From Planctomycetota bacterium (GTDB taxonomy: Bacteria > Planctomycetota > PLA2 > JAEUHO01): a stretch of 33,104 nucleotides of DNA. Positions 1 through 11,409 of the stretch are shown piece after piece. The notes under the pieces are model-generated. The model did no database searches and had not been told where the DNA came from. It worked only from the letters and a program-made list of their open reading frames with translations. Made by a program: the position numbers and the translations under genes. How positions within the stretch are numbered: the first letter of the stretch is position 1; every line of letters begins with the position of its first letter. The DNA lies in assembly GCA_029259795.1 (NCBI GenBank), contig JAJDEM010000190.1, positions 1 to 33,104 on the forward strand. The letters are read 5' to 3'.

Positions 1-429
1 ACCGCACGCAACCAGCTGCACGCACTTCCAAAGGACGAGACCCGCATCACCCGCATGCGCTCCTTGCTGATTCGCCGGCACCGCTACCTGCAGTCGCAGC
101 TGGGCCTGCGCTCCGACATCCCCAAGCTCCCCAGCGCACTCAGGGCCGAGTACGAGGTCTACAAGGCTCTCTCCTCTGTGCCGCGTGAGCAGCTTGGGAC
201 GTTCTTCCAGATCTCGGAGCTGACCGTGCAGCAGCGCCGCATGGTCGTGACGCTGATCGTGGACAGCCGCAACGCATTCGACACGGCACGCCGGCTGTTC
301 TCCGAGAGCCCGTACTTCAAGGATCGTGCTCGCAATCCCCGCGTCGTTGCCGAGGCGCAGTCCGAGCAGCCCGTAGCGGGCACCTCGCGCAAGAAGCAGC
401 GCTTCACCTTCACGTTCCGGGACGACTAG
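1..429 (+). CDS. C-terminal part of a possible PilN/GspL-like pilus or secretion assembly protein (5' end outside window)
   Basis: The reading frame is open from the first base of the window to a TAG at 427-429, so the gene begins upstream and only its last 142 residues are seen. An internal ATG at 55 is possible as a start but nothing supports it. The segment is charged and soluble with no membrane segment. Its last third (a hydrophobic strand VVTLIV, a helix, then SPYFKD and a strand-rich FTFTFRDD end) has the alternating strand/helix look of the ferredoxin-like C-terminal domain of PilN/GspL. In that family the phrase 'short helix, SP-x-F' is common. The next gene starts 8 bases later and looks PilO/GspM-like, which fits the usual pilN-pilO order. 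The family assignment is an inference from weak motifs. It could also be an unrelated lineage-specific protein. Confidence 0.5.
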   Translation, partial: TARNQLHALPKDETRITRMRSLLIRRHRYLQSQLGLRSDIPKLPSALRAEYEVYKALSSVPREQLGTFFQISELTVQQRRMVVTLIVDSRNAFDTARRLFSESPYFKDRARNPRVVAEAQSEQPVAGTSRKKQRFTFTFRDD

Positions 430-437
430 AGGCAGTC

Positions 438-1031
438 ATGGCCAACGACAGCGACATCGGCGAGAAGAGCGATCACCTCAAGTACTACTGCATCGTCTTC
501 GGCGTGTTGGTCATCGTGATCGCGGTCGTTGCGATCATGCAACGCAACACGCTCAACGCCTACAAGCAGGCCAACAAGCAAGCCCTCTCCGCCCTGAACG
601 CCACCGGCAAGACGCCGGATGGACGCCCGCGCGGCCTGGGTGAGCTCGCCGTCGAGGTCGAGAAGTTCGTCCAGGGCTACCGCGCCTCGAGCGGTGGCGT
701 CGGCACGTCCGACAGCGGCATCCCCAACAAGATGATGGAGAGCGCGGAGCGGGCCGTGAAGGTCAAGCGCACCTGGGCCGGTCCCGAGACGAACGATCCG
801 AACCGCTCCAAGGGCTTCCGCACGACCTACCGCGAGTACAAGTACGACAACTGCTCGCTCGAGCAGCTGACGACGCTGGTGCGCAACATCGAGCGCAACG
901 GTCGTTACCGGGTGTTCGAGATGCGCTGGCAGCTCGCCGACCCGAAGGCAAACTCGACGCCGCCGTTCAACCTGGTACAGCGCCCGACGATCAAGGTGGG
1001 CTTCCGGACGCCCCTCGCCCGCGAGCGCTAA
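438..1031 (+). CDS. Single-pass membrane protein, possibly PilO/GspM-like
   Basis: The protein has 197 residues. A short charged cytoplasmic N-terminus is followed by one clear transmembrane segment (about residues 17-35, rich in V, I and A). A polar helical stretch follows, then a small globular domain from about residue 95. Bitopic topology with a helix and a C-terminal ferredoxin-like fold is the plan of PilO and GspM, which sit in the inner-membrane platform of type IV pili and type II secretion. The phrase LEQLTTLVRNIERN resembles the helix of that fold. The ATG at 438 has AGAGG about 7 bases upstream and lies 8 bases after the previous stop, so the two genes are probably cotranscribed. 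The gene ends inside a tandem repeat (1015-1100) that supplies the final codons. Membrane topology is well supported; the family name is tentative. Confidence 0.6.
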   Translation: MANDSDIGEKSDHLKYYCIVFGVLVIVIAVVAIMQRNTLNAYKQANKQALSALNATGKTPDGRPRGLGELAVEVEKFVQGYRASSGGVGTSDSGIPNKMMESAERAVKVKRTWAGPETNDPNRSKGFRTTYREYKYDNCSLEQLTTLVRNIERNGRYRVFEMRWQLADPKANSTPPFNLVQRPTIKVGFRTPLARER

Positions 1032-1096
1032 GCCTGGTCGCCCGCCAGCGCTAAGCCTGGTCGCCCGCGAGCGCCAAGCCTGGTCGCCCGCGAACG

Positions 1097-1100
<4 letters not shown>
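1015..1100. repeat. 23-bp tandem repeat, about 3.7 copies, between convergent genes
   Basis: Units start at 1015, 1038, 1061 and 1084. The first three are 23 bases long and differ by single bases (one change at 1045, another at 1075). The fourth is cut after 17 bases. The unit contains TCGCCCGCGAGCGCTAAGCC. The first copy encodes the last residues and the TAA stop of the upstream gene. The last partial copy reaches the TAG stop of carB read on the other strand (1097-1099). The array therefore fills the whole space between the two convergent stops. It has no T-run and no strong stem, so it does not look like an intrinsic terminator. Confidence 0.9.
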
Positions 1101-4345
<3,245 letters not shown>

Positions 4346-4478
4346 GGCAACTCCAAAGCGTGGGGCAGGATAGCGGAGGGGTGGAACGCTCCGAAGGCGC
4401 GTCGGAGGCAGAATCCCCGGGCGCCGTTCCGGGTCGCCTCCCCGCCATCGGATTCGCCTCCTGGGTAGGATCCTTGGC

Positions 4479-5132
4479 ATGCCCTGGGAACGCCACCGCT
4501 ACCGGAAGAACAAAGTCTGGATCGAGGTGGACGAGCACGGCGCGCCGGTCCTTGACGACCGCGGCCTGGCCTCGCTGCGCTACAAGCCGCAGGATGAGCG
4601 CACCTACACCGTGCGGCCGGACGAGGTGGCGCCGCTGCGCGATGAGGAGAACCCCGCGGAGGTCCCGGCCGCTGCCTCCCCGCCGGGGGCTGCGGCCGAG
4701 CCCGTCCCGGAAGCGCCGGGTGCGGGAGAGACCCTGATCATCTACACCGACGGCGCCTCCTCGGGGAACCCGGGCCCCGCCGGGCTGGGCGCGCTGCTCC
4801 TCTGGCGCGGCCACCGTCGCGAAATCCAGCGCTTCCTCGGGGTTGCGACCAACAACGTGGCCGAGCTGGCCGCCGTCCTCGCGGGACTGGAGGCCGTCAC
4901 GCGGCCCCACCTGCGGGTCGAGGTCCACACGGATTCCGAGTACGTCATCGGGGTCCTCACAAGGGGCCACAAGGTGAAGGCCAACGCCGAGTTGATCGAG
5001 AGCCTGAGGGCGGAGATGGCGCGATTCGCCGATCTCCACTTCGTCAAGGTGGCCGCGCACGCGGGCATCTTGGGGAACGAGCGTGCCGATCGGCTCGCGC
5101 GAGACGCGATTCAGCGGGGCGAGGCCGACTGA
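4479..5132 (+). CDS. rnhA: Ribonuclease HI with an 85-residue N-terminal extension
   Basis: The enzyme cuts the RNA strand of RNA-DNA hybrids. The catalytic domain spans residues 86-217 and contains all four metal-binding acids: D91 ([12 protein letters not shown]), E129 ([14 protein letters not shown]), D152 (TDSEYV) and D204 (NERADRLA). H194 is in the position of the flexible histidine loop, though the usual KGH-like context reads AAHAG. Ahead of it lie 85 residues that are not the known hybrid-binding domain: about 50 charged residues, then an Ala/Pro/Glu-rich linker. The small, helix-poor domain with compact spacing resembles the short RNase HI type. The ATG at 4479 has AGGA 8 bases upstream. 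The gene is divergent from carB with a 133-base gap. Function of the catalytic domain is secure; the role of the extension is unknown. Confidence 0.93.
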   Translation: MPWERHRYRKNKVWIEVDEHGAPVLDDRGLASLRYKPQDERTYTVRPDEVAPLRDEENPAEVPAAASPPGAAAEPVPEAPGAGETLIIYTDGASSGNPGPAGLGALLLWRGHRREIQRFLGVATNNVAELAAVLAGLEAVTRPHLRVEVHTDSEYVIGVLTRGHKVKANAELIESLRAEMARFADLHFVKVAAHAGILGNERADRLARDAIQRGEAD

Positions 5133-5235
5133 GTCCGCACGGGCACGCCATCCCCCAGGCCCGTTCGTTACCATGAGCGGGCCGACAGGCCGCCGCGCCC
5201 TACGCAGGAGCGCCCGCTCCGGAGGAGAGAACACC

Positions 5236-5940
5236 GTGTCTGATGAGACCCCGGCCGCGCCCGTAGAAGCCCCCGCCCCCAGCTCAGCCCCGTCCAGCGA
5301 TCCCGCCAGCGAGCGGGTCATCGTCCGGGCCTACCCGAAGGTGATCTTCTTCTGGCTCTCGTGGGTCTGCTCCCTGGTCGCCGCCATCGTCGCCCACGCC
5401 AACGGGGCAGACGACCTGCCCACCCACCTGGGCACGATCTGGATGTGCATCTTCGCCTTCAACCTGATGGTGATCTCGTTCGACTTCTCCGAAGTGATCT
5501 CGGTCATGATCATCGCGCTGGTCGGCGTGCTGATCTTCGCCGGCTTGCACTTTGAGTTCCTGTCGTTCATTGGCGCCTTCTTCCGCAACCTCGGGCTCCA
5601 GATGAACGCGAACTTCTACTACACGATGTTCGGCCTGTTCTCGCTCATCTACCTGATCGTGTTCATCCAGACGCGCTTCGACTACTGGGAGTTCCGCCAC
5701 AACGAGGTCATCCATCGCCGCGGCGTGTTCGCCGACATCCGGCGCTACAGCACGGAAGACCTGCGCTGGTTCAAGGAGATCCCGGATGTGATGGAACGCA
5801 TCCTCTGCGGCTCGGGTCGGATGATCCTCACGACGCCGACAGAGAAGCACCCGATCATCATCCAGCACGTCCTGGGCATCAACCGGATCGACGAGAAGGT
5901 CGCAGACATCCTGGGCGTCAAGCGCGTCGTGATGAAGTAG
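5236..5940 (+). CDS. Multi-pass membrane protein with a C-terminal PH-like cytoplasmic domain
   Basis: I do not recognise a named family. The 234-residue product begins with about 30 Ala/Pro/Ser-rich residues. Three or four hydrophobic segments follow (around residues 36-56, 68-88, 90-107 and 125-147). The last 85 residues are soluble. This tail (a strand around EVIHRRGVFADIRRYST, then strands and a closing helix ending VADILGVKRV) resembles the bacterial PH domains found after membrane helices, but that is an impression only. I chose the GTG at 5236 because GGAGGAG lies 8 bases upstream at 5221-5227. An in-frame ATG at 5173 lacks such a site and would add Arg-rich residues. The gene follows rnhA by about 100 bases on the same strand and converges with the protease gene, with a 10-base gap. 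Confidence 0.8.
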   Translation: MSDETPAAPVEAPAPSSAPSSDPASERVIVRAYPKVIFFWLSWVCSLVAAIVAHANGADDLPTHLGTIWMCIFAFNLMVISFDFSEVISVMIIALVGVLIFAGLHFEFLSFIGAFFRNLGLQMNANFYYTMFGLFSLIYLIVFIQTRFDYWEFRHNEVIHRRGVFADIRRYSTEDLRWFKEIPDVMERILCGSGRMILTTPTEKHPIIIQHVLGINRIDEKVADILGVKRVVMK

Positions 5941-5950
5941 GCGCGCCGCG

Positions 5951-7318
5951 CTACTTGGCCTTCATGCTGCCCTCGAGGCGCCGTAGCTGCGTGCCGACCT
6001 GGCGGTAGATCTTCACGTCGATCATGTCGCCGGGGGATACGAACTGCAGGAACAGCAGCAGGTCCTCGGTGTTGCGAATCTCCCACTCCCCAAGCGCGTA
6101 GATCCGATCCCGCGGCTTGAGGCTCATCCGGGCTGCGGGGCCATCGCTGAGAATCGATGCCACGAGGACGCCGTTCGACTCACCCGTGTCTTCTGCGGTG
6201 AAGCCCAGGTGCTTGGCACTCAGGCGGTTCGTCGGGACCGGCGAGAGCCGCAGACGCTTCGGTCCGCCGGCCAGCGGCCGGCCGTCACGCTCGACCATCA
6301 CCGGGACCTCCGAGCCCGACTCCAGGCCGATGAGCGCGACCCGCAAGTCGTAGAGGGAGGGCATCGCGCGCTTGCTCATGGCGACGACCACGTCGCCGGC
6401 GGCGATGCCGGCGCGCGCGGCGGGCCCCTTGGGGAAGACGCGCTTCACGCGGGCCTCCCGGTCCTCGCCCTCCTCGAACTCGATGCCCAGCCAGTCCCCA
6501 GTGATGACGCGACGCTTGAACGCCTTCGCGATGAGTGACCGCACCCGGTCGGCGGGAATCGCAAACCCGATGCCCTCGGCACCATGGGCCCGGTTGTAGA
6601 TCGCCGTGTTCACCCCGATCCAGCGACCGGTCACATCGAACAAGGGTCCGCCGGAGTTACCGGGATTGATCGCCGCGTCCACTTGCATGAAGTCGTCGAA
6701 GACGCGGCTGCCAAGCTCGAGCTTCCGATTGAGCGCGCTGATGATGCCCCGCGTCACGGTGAAGCCAAGCCGGAAGGGATGGCCCATCGCGATGATGGCC
6801 TCCCCGACCATCAGGTCGTTGCTGCGCCCCAGCGGGATGTACGGGAACTTGGGCGCGGCACGCCCGGGCTCCGGCACCATGCGCAGGATGGCGAGATCGT
6901 TCTCGATGTCGATCGCGACCGGCAGCGCGCGATGTTCCCGGGGCTTCCCGCTCCGGCCAGCGGCGTCGTAGGTCGACACTCCCACGAAGATCTTGCTCGC
7001 GCGAGAGATCACGTGCGCGTTCGTGATCACGTAGCCCTCGGGATGGAAGATCGCGCCGGAGCCCAAGCCGCCATTGCGCTCGTAGGGCTCGCCGTAGCGC
7101 CTGTAGCCCCAGATGTCGAACCAGCTGCGCTTGACGATCTGGTTCGTACGGATCGAGACGACGGCGCTGCGACGCTTCTCCACGGCCTGAACGAGGAGGT
7201 TGCGGCGGATCTCGACTTCGCCCTCGGCCCAGGCCGCGGGGGGTGCGGCCGCGAGGGCCAGGCCCAGGGCGACCACGGAGAGGAGGACACGGGAGACGCG
7301 GGTGGTGGCGGTACGCAT
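5951..7318 (-). CDS. Secreted trypsin-like serine protease with PDZ domains (HtrA/DegP-like)
   Basis: This 455-residue protein is probably a periplasmic quality-control protease. A signal peptide is clear (residues 1-31, hydrophobic core VLLSVVALGLALAAAP, cleavage after AWA). The chymotrypsin-fold domain spans about residues 40-260, with the full triad: H102 in TNAHVI, D141 in ENDLAIL and S222 in NPGNSGGP. Two PDZ-like domains follow, around residues 262-350 (GPAARAGIAAGDVV) and 365-450 (GPAARMSLKPRDRI), as in DegP and DegQ. The start at 7318 is fixed by the signal peptide; the open frame upstream is Gly/Arg-rich and non-coding in style. No Shine-Dalgarno site precedes this ATG. TATTCT lies 8 bases before it, which could mean a leaderless transcript. 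The gene is divergent from xdhC and convergent with the membrane-protein gene. Confidence 0.93.
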   Translation of the reverse strand: MRTATTRVSRVLLSVVALGLALAAAPPAAWAEGEVEIRRNLLVQAVEKRRSAVVSIRTNQIVKRSWFDIWGYRRYGEPYERNGGLGSGAIFHPEGYVITNAHVISRASKIFVGVSTYDAAGRSGKPREHRALPVAIDIENDLAILRMVPEPGRAAPKFPYIPLGRSNDLMVGEAIIAMGHPFRLGFTVTRGIISALNRKLELGSRVFDDFMQVDAAINPGNSGGPLFDVTGRWIGVNTAIYNRAHGAEGIGFAIPADRVRSLIAKAFKRRVITGDWLGIEFEEGEDREARVKRVFPKGPAARAGIAAGDVVVAMSKRAMPSLYDLRVALIGLESGSEVPVMVERDGRPLAGGPKRLRLSPVPTNRLSAKHLGFTAEDTGESNGVLVASILSDGPAARMSLKPRDRIYALGEWEIRNTEDLLLFLQFVSPGDMIDVKIYRQVGTQLRRLEGSMKAK

Positions 7319-7484
7319 GACAGAGGAGAATACGAACGCCGCCTGGGGCTTGATAGGCGGCCTCTGCGAACGGACACCGAAGCCGCAAGCCGCGAACGCC
7401 CACCCGGCGGCCCGCAACCCGGCGATTCGCACCAGCTCCGGGTTGATTCGGGCTACGATTCCGAGCCGTCCCGGAAAACGCCCC

Positions 7485-8387
7485 ATGCCTCCCCAGCCCA
7501 AGAATCCGGACCCTGCGCCTGACCTCTACGAGGAGATCGTGCGCCTGCGCGCCGCAGGGGAGCCGGCCGCACTGGCGACCGTCATTGGGACACGCGGCAG
7601 CACCCCCGGCAAGGAGACCATGCGCCTGCTGGTCACGGCCAGCGGGTCCTTCCTCGGCACCGTAGGCGGAGGCTGCGTCGAAGCGGATGTCGTGGACGCC
7701 TGCCTCGAGGTCATCGAGTGCGACGAACCCCGCCGCGTGACCTTCCGCCTCACGGAGAACGCAACCGGCGAGACCGGCCTGATGTGCGGGGGCGAGCTGG
7801 AAGTCTTCATCGAGCCCATCGCGATCCCGCAGGTCGTCATCTTCGGCGCCGGTCACATCAGCAAGGACCTTTGCACCGTCGCGGCCCGGGCGGGGTTTCG
7901 CGTAACGGTGGTCGATGACCGCGAGAGTTTCGCCAACGCGGAGCGCTTCCCCGAGGCGCGGCTCGTCATCGCCGGAGAGACATTCAGCGAGTGTTTCGAA
8001 GCGCTCGAGCTCCCGGCCTCGGCATACTGCGTCGTCGTCACACGCGGCCATGCCTACGACCTCGAATGCACGGACTTCGCACTGCAGAGCGCTGCTGGCT
8101 ACGTCGGCCTGATCGGAAGCCACGTCAAGGTGCGCAACATCCTACGCAAGCTGCAGGGCCAGGGACGTCTCGAGGGCGTCGACCTGGCCCGGCTGCATGC
8201 GCCGATCGGTATCGATCTCGGCGGCGGCACCCACGGCGAGATCGCGGTCGCCATCGTTGCCGAGCTGATCGCACAGCGACGCGGCCGGCTCGACGGCCTG
8301 CGAACGAAGCGCATTTCACTCCAGGAGATGGAGATCGTTACGGGCCGCGCGGAGCGCAAGGCCCCGGGCAAGGCGAAGAACGCATGA
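7485..8387 (+). CDS. xdhC: XdhC/CoxI family protein
   Basis: The 300-residue protein belongs to the family that binds molybdenum cofactor and delivers it to xanthine dehydrogenase or CO dehydrogenase-type hydroxylases. The N-terminal XdhC/CoxI domain shows GTRGSTPGKETMRLLV and GTVGGGCVEADV at about residues 35-70. The C-terminal Rossmann domain begins VVIFGAGHIS near residue 118. It ends with the typical segment IGSHVK, LHAPIGIDLGGGTHGEIAVAI. Both domains look intact and the length is normal. I start at the ATG at 7485; the open frame runs further upstream but overlaps the divergent protease start. No molybdoenzyme or cofactor-synthesis gene is in the window, so its client is unknown. Its stop overlaps the next gene's ATG (ATGA at 8384-8387), which implies translational coupling. 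Confidence 0.93.
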   Translation: MPPQPKNPDPAPDLYEEIVRLRAAGEPAALATVIGTRGSTPGKETMRLLVTASGSFLGTVGGGCVEADVVDACLEVIECDEPRRVTFRLTENATGETGLMCGGELEVFIEPIAIPQVVIFGAGHISKDLCTVAARAGFRVTVVDDRESFANAERFPEARLVIAGETFSECFEALELPASAYCVVVTRGHAYDLECTDFALQSAAGYVGLIGSHVKVRNILRKLQGQGRLEGVDLARLHAPIGIDLGGGTHGEIAVAIVAELIAQRRGRLDGLRTKRISLQEMEIVTGRAERKAPGKAKNA

Positions 8388-9208
8388 GCGAGCTGCCGAC
8401 CGTTGGGGGCGAAGACGTCCACGGCCTGCGTGGCTTGATCAAGGACCTCCTCGGCATCAACCGGGGTGCACTGGCGATCTTGGTGTGCGTGCCCTTCGTA
8501 CTCACCCTGCTCGACTACTACGGCATGCCCTGGCACTACCCGCACCACCGCGAGCGCCGCCCGAGCATGTCGGGCAAGGAACTGCGCCGCTCGCCGCCGC
8601 CTGCGGCCGAGTACGTGAAGCACCTTGACGTCCCGGGCTCTCCGCGGCTCAAGACCTGGGTGTGGTGGGGCTCGGCCTGTCTCCTGTTCCTCGTTCTGAT
8701 CCCGGCGCTGATCGCGCGCCTGTTCGCCAAGTGCTCGTTGCGAGATCTCGGCCTACGAGTCAAGGGGACGGGGAAGGACGGGCTGACCTATCTAGCGTTG
8801 TTTGCGATCTTCTTTCCCGTCATCTGGGTGGTCTCCCAGGACGCGGCGTTCCAGGAGACCTACCCGTTCTTCCCATTGCGACCGGGCGAGGGGATCTCGA
8901 AGGACTTCCTGATCTTCGAGGCCATCTACTGCCTCCAGTTCTTCGCGATCGAGTTCTTCTTCCGAGGCTTCCTCGTGCTCGGCTTGAAGCGGGTGCTCGG
9001 GTGGGCGTCCGTGCTCGTCATGCTCGCGCCCTACTGCATGATCCACTACTACAAGCCGATGCCCGAAGCGATCGGGGCCATCGGAGCCGGCCTGATCCTC
9101 GGGACCCTCTCCTGGCGCACCGGCACCATCCTCTACGGCTGGGCGCTGCACTTCGGGGTGGCCCTCTCGATGGACCTGCTGGCGCTCCACTACAAGGGCC
9201 TCCTCTAG
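8384..9208 (+). CDS. CPBP-type (CAAX/Abi) intramembrane protease homologue with altered first motif
   Basis: This 274-residue polytopic membrane protein has about six hydrophobic segments. The first is near residues 28-43, the next at 94-113, then 133-152, 178-200, 208-222 and 229-262. The core IEFFFRGFL (I189, E190, R194) corresponds to the EExxxR motif of the CPBP family, but the first glutamate is replaced by isoleucine. Y217 to H221 (YCMIH) matches motif 2 (FxxxH) with Tyr for Phe, and H256 (LHFGVA) fits motif 3. The known family cleaves prenylated or other membrane substrates through these acids and histidines. The lost glutamate leaves catalysis uncertain. A variable soluble stretch (residues 45-90) follows the first helix. 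The ATGA overlap ties it to xdhC, with no obvious functional link. Confidence 0.82.
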   Translation: MSELPTVGGEDVHGLRGLIKDLLGINRGALAILVCVPFVLTLLDYYGMPWHYPHHRERRPSMSGKELRRSPPPAAEYVKHLDVPGSPRLKTWVWWGSACLLFLVLIPALIARLFAKCSLRDLGLRVKGTGKDGLTYLALFAIFFPVIWVVSQDAAFQETYPFFPLRPGEGISKDFLIFEAIYCLQFFAIEFFFRGFLVLGLKRVLGWASVLVMLAPYCMIHYYKPMPEAIGAIGAGLILGTLSWRTGTILYGWALHFGVALSMDLLALHYKGLL

Positions 9209-9277
9209 ATTCGGCCTGAGCCGCGACGAATGGGGCTGGCGAGCCCAACCCCCAGGCGAACGCCCCCCCGGGTCGGG

Positions 9278-9306
9278 TTGACCACTCCGGGAGGCCCGGA
9301 TACGCT
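9278..9306 (+). promoter_or_regulatory. Candidate housekeeping (sigma-70-type) promoter for the gene at 9361
   Basis: TTGACC (9278-9283) matches five of six bases of the -35 consensus. A 17-base spacer then leads to TACGCT (9301-9306), which keeps T1, A2 and T6 of the -10 consensus. A start near 9313 would give a leader of about 48 bases with AGGGGT ahead of the ATG. It lies in the 152-base gap after the membrane protease gene. Spacing and -35 are good; the -10 is weak. Confidence 0.5.
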
Positions 9307-9360
9307 GCGCCTTCTCGCCCCGTCCGACCCGGCCCACCCAACCTCAGGGGTCCTTTCGAT

Positions 9361-10611
9361 ATGATCACGCGAACAATTGGGGCCGCCGTTGCGGCCTTCG
9401 TCATCCTTCTCTCCACGGCGGGGACCGCTCACGCCGACATGGTCCGGCTCCGTGACGGCGGCTGGCTGCCCAAGAAGCTCAGCGAAGCGATGGGCAACGA
9501 GCAGGCGCCCGGCGATGAGATCCTCAAGCGCAGCGGCAAGGGCAACATGGACTTGGGCTACACGACCGTCAAGGTCGGTAACGAATCCGTGAGCGCCGGT
9601 CTCGTCGATGAGGTCTTCGCCACCAACGCCTTCAACAACGAGTTCTTCCGCAACGGTGATCTGCAGGGTCAAGCAGGCGCTTGGCTTGAAGCCGCCGACA
9701 GCTTCGCCCAGGCTGCCGAAGCCCTGAAGGGTTCCTCCAAAGAGATCTCGATGTGGAAGCGCGTGCTCTGCCTGGCCGAGGCCGGCGACACCGACAAGAC
9801 CTTCGTCGCGACCCGTGAGTTGCTCGAGGCCTTCCCCCAGTCGTTCTACTCGGCGAAGGTTCGCGACATGCGCGCGCGCATCTTCCTCGGTCAGCGCAAG
9901 CGCAAGCAGGCGCAGAACGAACTCGATCTCGTGATTGCCTCCCCGAGCATGAACGCCCGGGACTACTTCGAGGCGAAGCTCGCCAAGACCCACTTCTTCC
10001 ACTTGCTGCCGGCAGGCGACGACGTCAAGAAGATCGCCGCAGCCCGTGGCGAGTACGAGCGTGTCACCCAGGAAATCAGCTCCCGCTCGGGTGGGCGCAC
10101 CGAGGCCGGCGTCCAGCGCCTCAAGGCCAACGTTGGGGTGGGCCGTTGCCTCGTGTACGAGGGCGAGTTCGCCAAGGCCCTCACCAGGCTTCAGGCCGTC
10201 GTAGACGACAAGATGAGCCTGCAGGACCGTGGTCTGCTTGCACGCGCCTACACAGGCATGGGTGATGCAGCCTTTGCCCAGGTCAAGAAGGAGCTCAAGG
10301 ATGGCGACGTCCCCAAGGACGAGCTCCCCCGCATCATGGACGCCTTGACCACAGCGGCGCTGCACTACCTGCGCGTGAGCGAGTTCTACGTCGAGTCGGC
10401 TGGCGATGACCGCTACCCGGCGACGATCGGACTCGCCCGTGTCTGGGCCACGCAGTTCGAAGTCGGCGGCAAGAAGGACTGCGAGCTCGGCAAGCGAGCC
10501 AAGAAGACGTACTACGCAGCGCACCGGATGCTGCCCCGTGGCGAGGCCCGACGGCTCCTGACCCGGGAAGCCAAGATGTTCATCGAGAAGCACACGGCTG
10601 CCTGTCCTTAA
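9361..10611 (+). CDS. Exported protein with TPR-like helical repeats, function unknown
   Basis: The 416-residue product has a signal peptide: residues 1-25, core AAVAAFVILLSTAG, likely cleavage after AHA, before DMVRLRDGGW. From about residue 95 it is built of helix pairs of TPR style (for example LEAADSFAQAAEALKG, and GEFAKALTRLQAVVDD near residue 280). This suggests a periplasmic scaffold or binding protein. The short region after the signal peptide (DMVRLRDGGWLPKK) resembles small beta modules that often precede TPRs in secreted proteins. The ATG at 9361 agrees with the signal peptide and follows a plausible promoter. The gene sits 12 bases upstream of plsC, so the two may be cotranscribed. 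I cannot assign a specific role. Confidence 0.85.
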   Translation: MITRTIGAAVAAFVILLSTAGTAHADMVRLRDGGWLPKKLSEAMGNEQAPGDEILKRSGKGNMDLGYTTVKVGNESVSAGLVDEVFATNAFNNEFFRNGDLQGQAGAWLEAADSFAQAAEALKGSSKEISMWKRVLCLAEAGDTDKTFVATRELLEAFPQSFYSAKVRDMRARIFLGQRKRKQAQNELDLVIASPSMNARDYFEAKLAKTHFFHLLPAGDDVKKIAAARGEYERVTQEISSRSGGRTEAGVQRLKANVGVGRCLVYEGEFAKALTRLQAVVDDKMSLQDRGLLARAYTGMGDAAFAQVKKELKDGDVPKDELPRIMDALTTAALHYLRVSEFYVESAGDDRYPATIGLARVWATQFEVGGKKDCELGKRAKKTYYAAHRMLPRGEARRLLTREAKMFIEKHTAACP

Positions 10612-10623
10612 CGAGCGCTCAGG

Positions 10624-11376
10624 ATGACGGCCACGGCCTGGCTCAATCGACCTGGCCCTGTCGGCAGCTTCTGGCGACCGGCGTATGAAGTCGGCTACCA
10701 GGCGTTCAAGTGCGTCGTGAGCTTCGCGCTGAGCCCCATCTGGGGCATCCGACGGGTGGGCGCGGCGCCCAAGCTGCCCAAGGGCGGCGTGGTGCTCTGT
10801 CCAAACCACACCAGCTACCTCGATCCGGCCTTCGTGCAGTTGGTCGTCCGACGGCGCTTGGTCTTCGTGATGACCGAGCGCTTCTACGAGTCACCCAAGG
10901 CGCGCTGGTTCTACCGCTTGGTCACCGCCATTCCGATCGGGAAGGGCGGGCGCTCCGCGCGCAAGGGCATCCGCAGGGCGATGGCTCTCGTCAAGCGCGG
11001 CCACGCCGTGGTGATCTTCCCCGAGGGGCGGCTCAGTCCCGACGGCCATCTCAACAGTGCCCAGCGAGGCATCGGGACACTGGCCCGGCGCACGGGCGTT
11101 CCGGTGATCCCCGTCGCCATCGCAGGCGCCTGGCATGCCTGGCCAAAGGGCGCCCGGCGGCCTGGGCGAGCGCGTGTTCGTCTCGCGTTCGGTGACCCCC
11201 TCACCTACGACGAAGCCGAGCCCAACGGTCGCCGCCCCGCCGAGCAGGCCTTCGCCGACCGCGTGCTGCGCGGGATTGCGGCACGGAAGGCGGACTTGCA
11301 GGCAGCCGCCCCCCAGCCGGGCGATGTGGCGGTTCGCCCAGCGCTCCTACAGGCCGATGGAGCCTCCGGTCGATAG
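10624..11376 (+). CDS. plsC: 1-acyl-sn-glycerol-3-phosphate acyltransferase
   Basis: This 250-residue enzyme acylates lysophosphatidic acid in phospholipid synthesis at the inner membrane. The acyltransferase motif I NHTSYLDP (H62, D67; HxxxxD) is followed by motif II (FYESPKARWFYR region), motif III FPEGRLS (132-138) and motif IV (VPVIPVAIAG). Length is typical. There is one weak hydrophobic region before motif I (VVSFALSPIWGI), as in single-anchor PlsC proteins. The last 30 residues are Ala/Pro-rich and variable. Only AGG touches the ATG, so translation may depend on the preceding gene, whose stop is 12 bases upstream. Substrate choice within the PlsC family cannot be read from sequence, so another lipid acyltransferase role is possible. 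Confidence 0.92.
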   Translation: MTATAWLNRPGPVGSFWRPAYEVGYQAFKCVVSFALSPIWGIRRVGAAPKLPKGGVVLCPNHTSYLDPAFVQLVVRRRLVFVMTERFYESPKARWFYRLVTAIPIGKGGRSARKGIRRAMALVKRGHAVVIFPEGRLSPDGHLNSAQRGIGTLARRTGVPVIPVAIAGAWHAWPKGARRPGRARVRLAFGDPLTYDEAEPNGRRPAEQAFADRVLRGIAARKADLQAAAPQPGDVAVRPALLQADGASGR

Positions 11377-11409
11377 GTCCTCGACTCCTCTCCGCGCAGG
11401 CGGCGACGG

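Noticed and set aside
4346-4480. Longer carB starting at 4480
   Set aside because: The extra 45 residues are Arg/Pro-rich, absent from the family and would run into the divergent rnhA start; the ATG at 4345 has a ribosome site.
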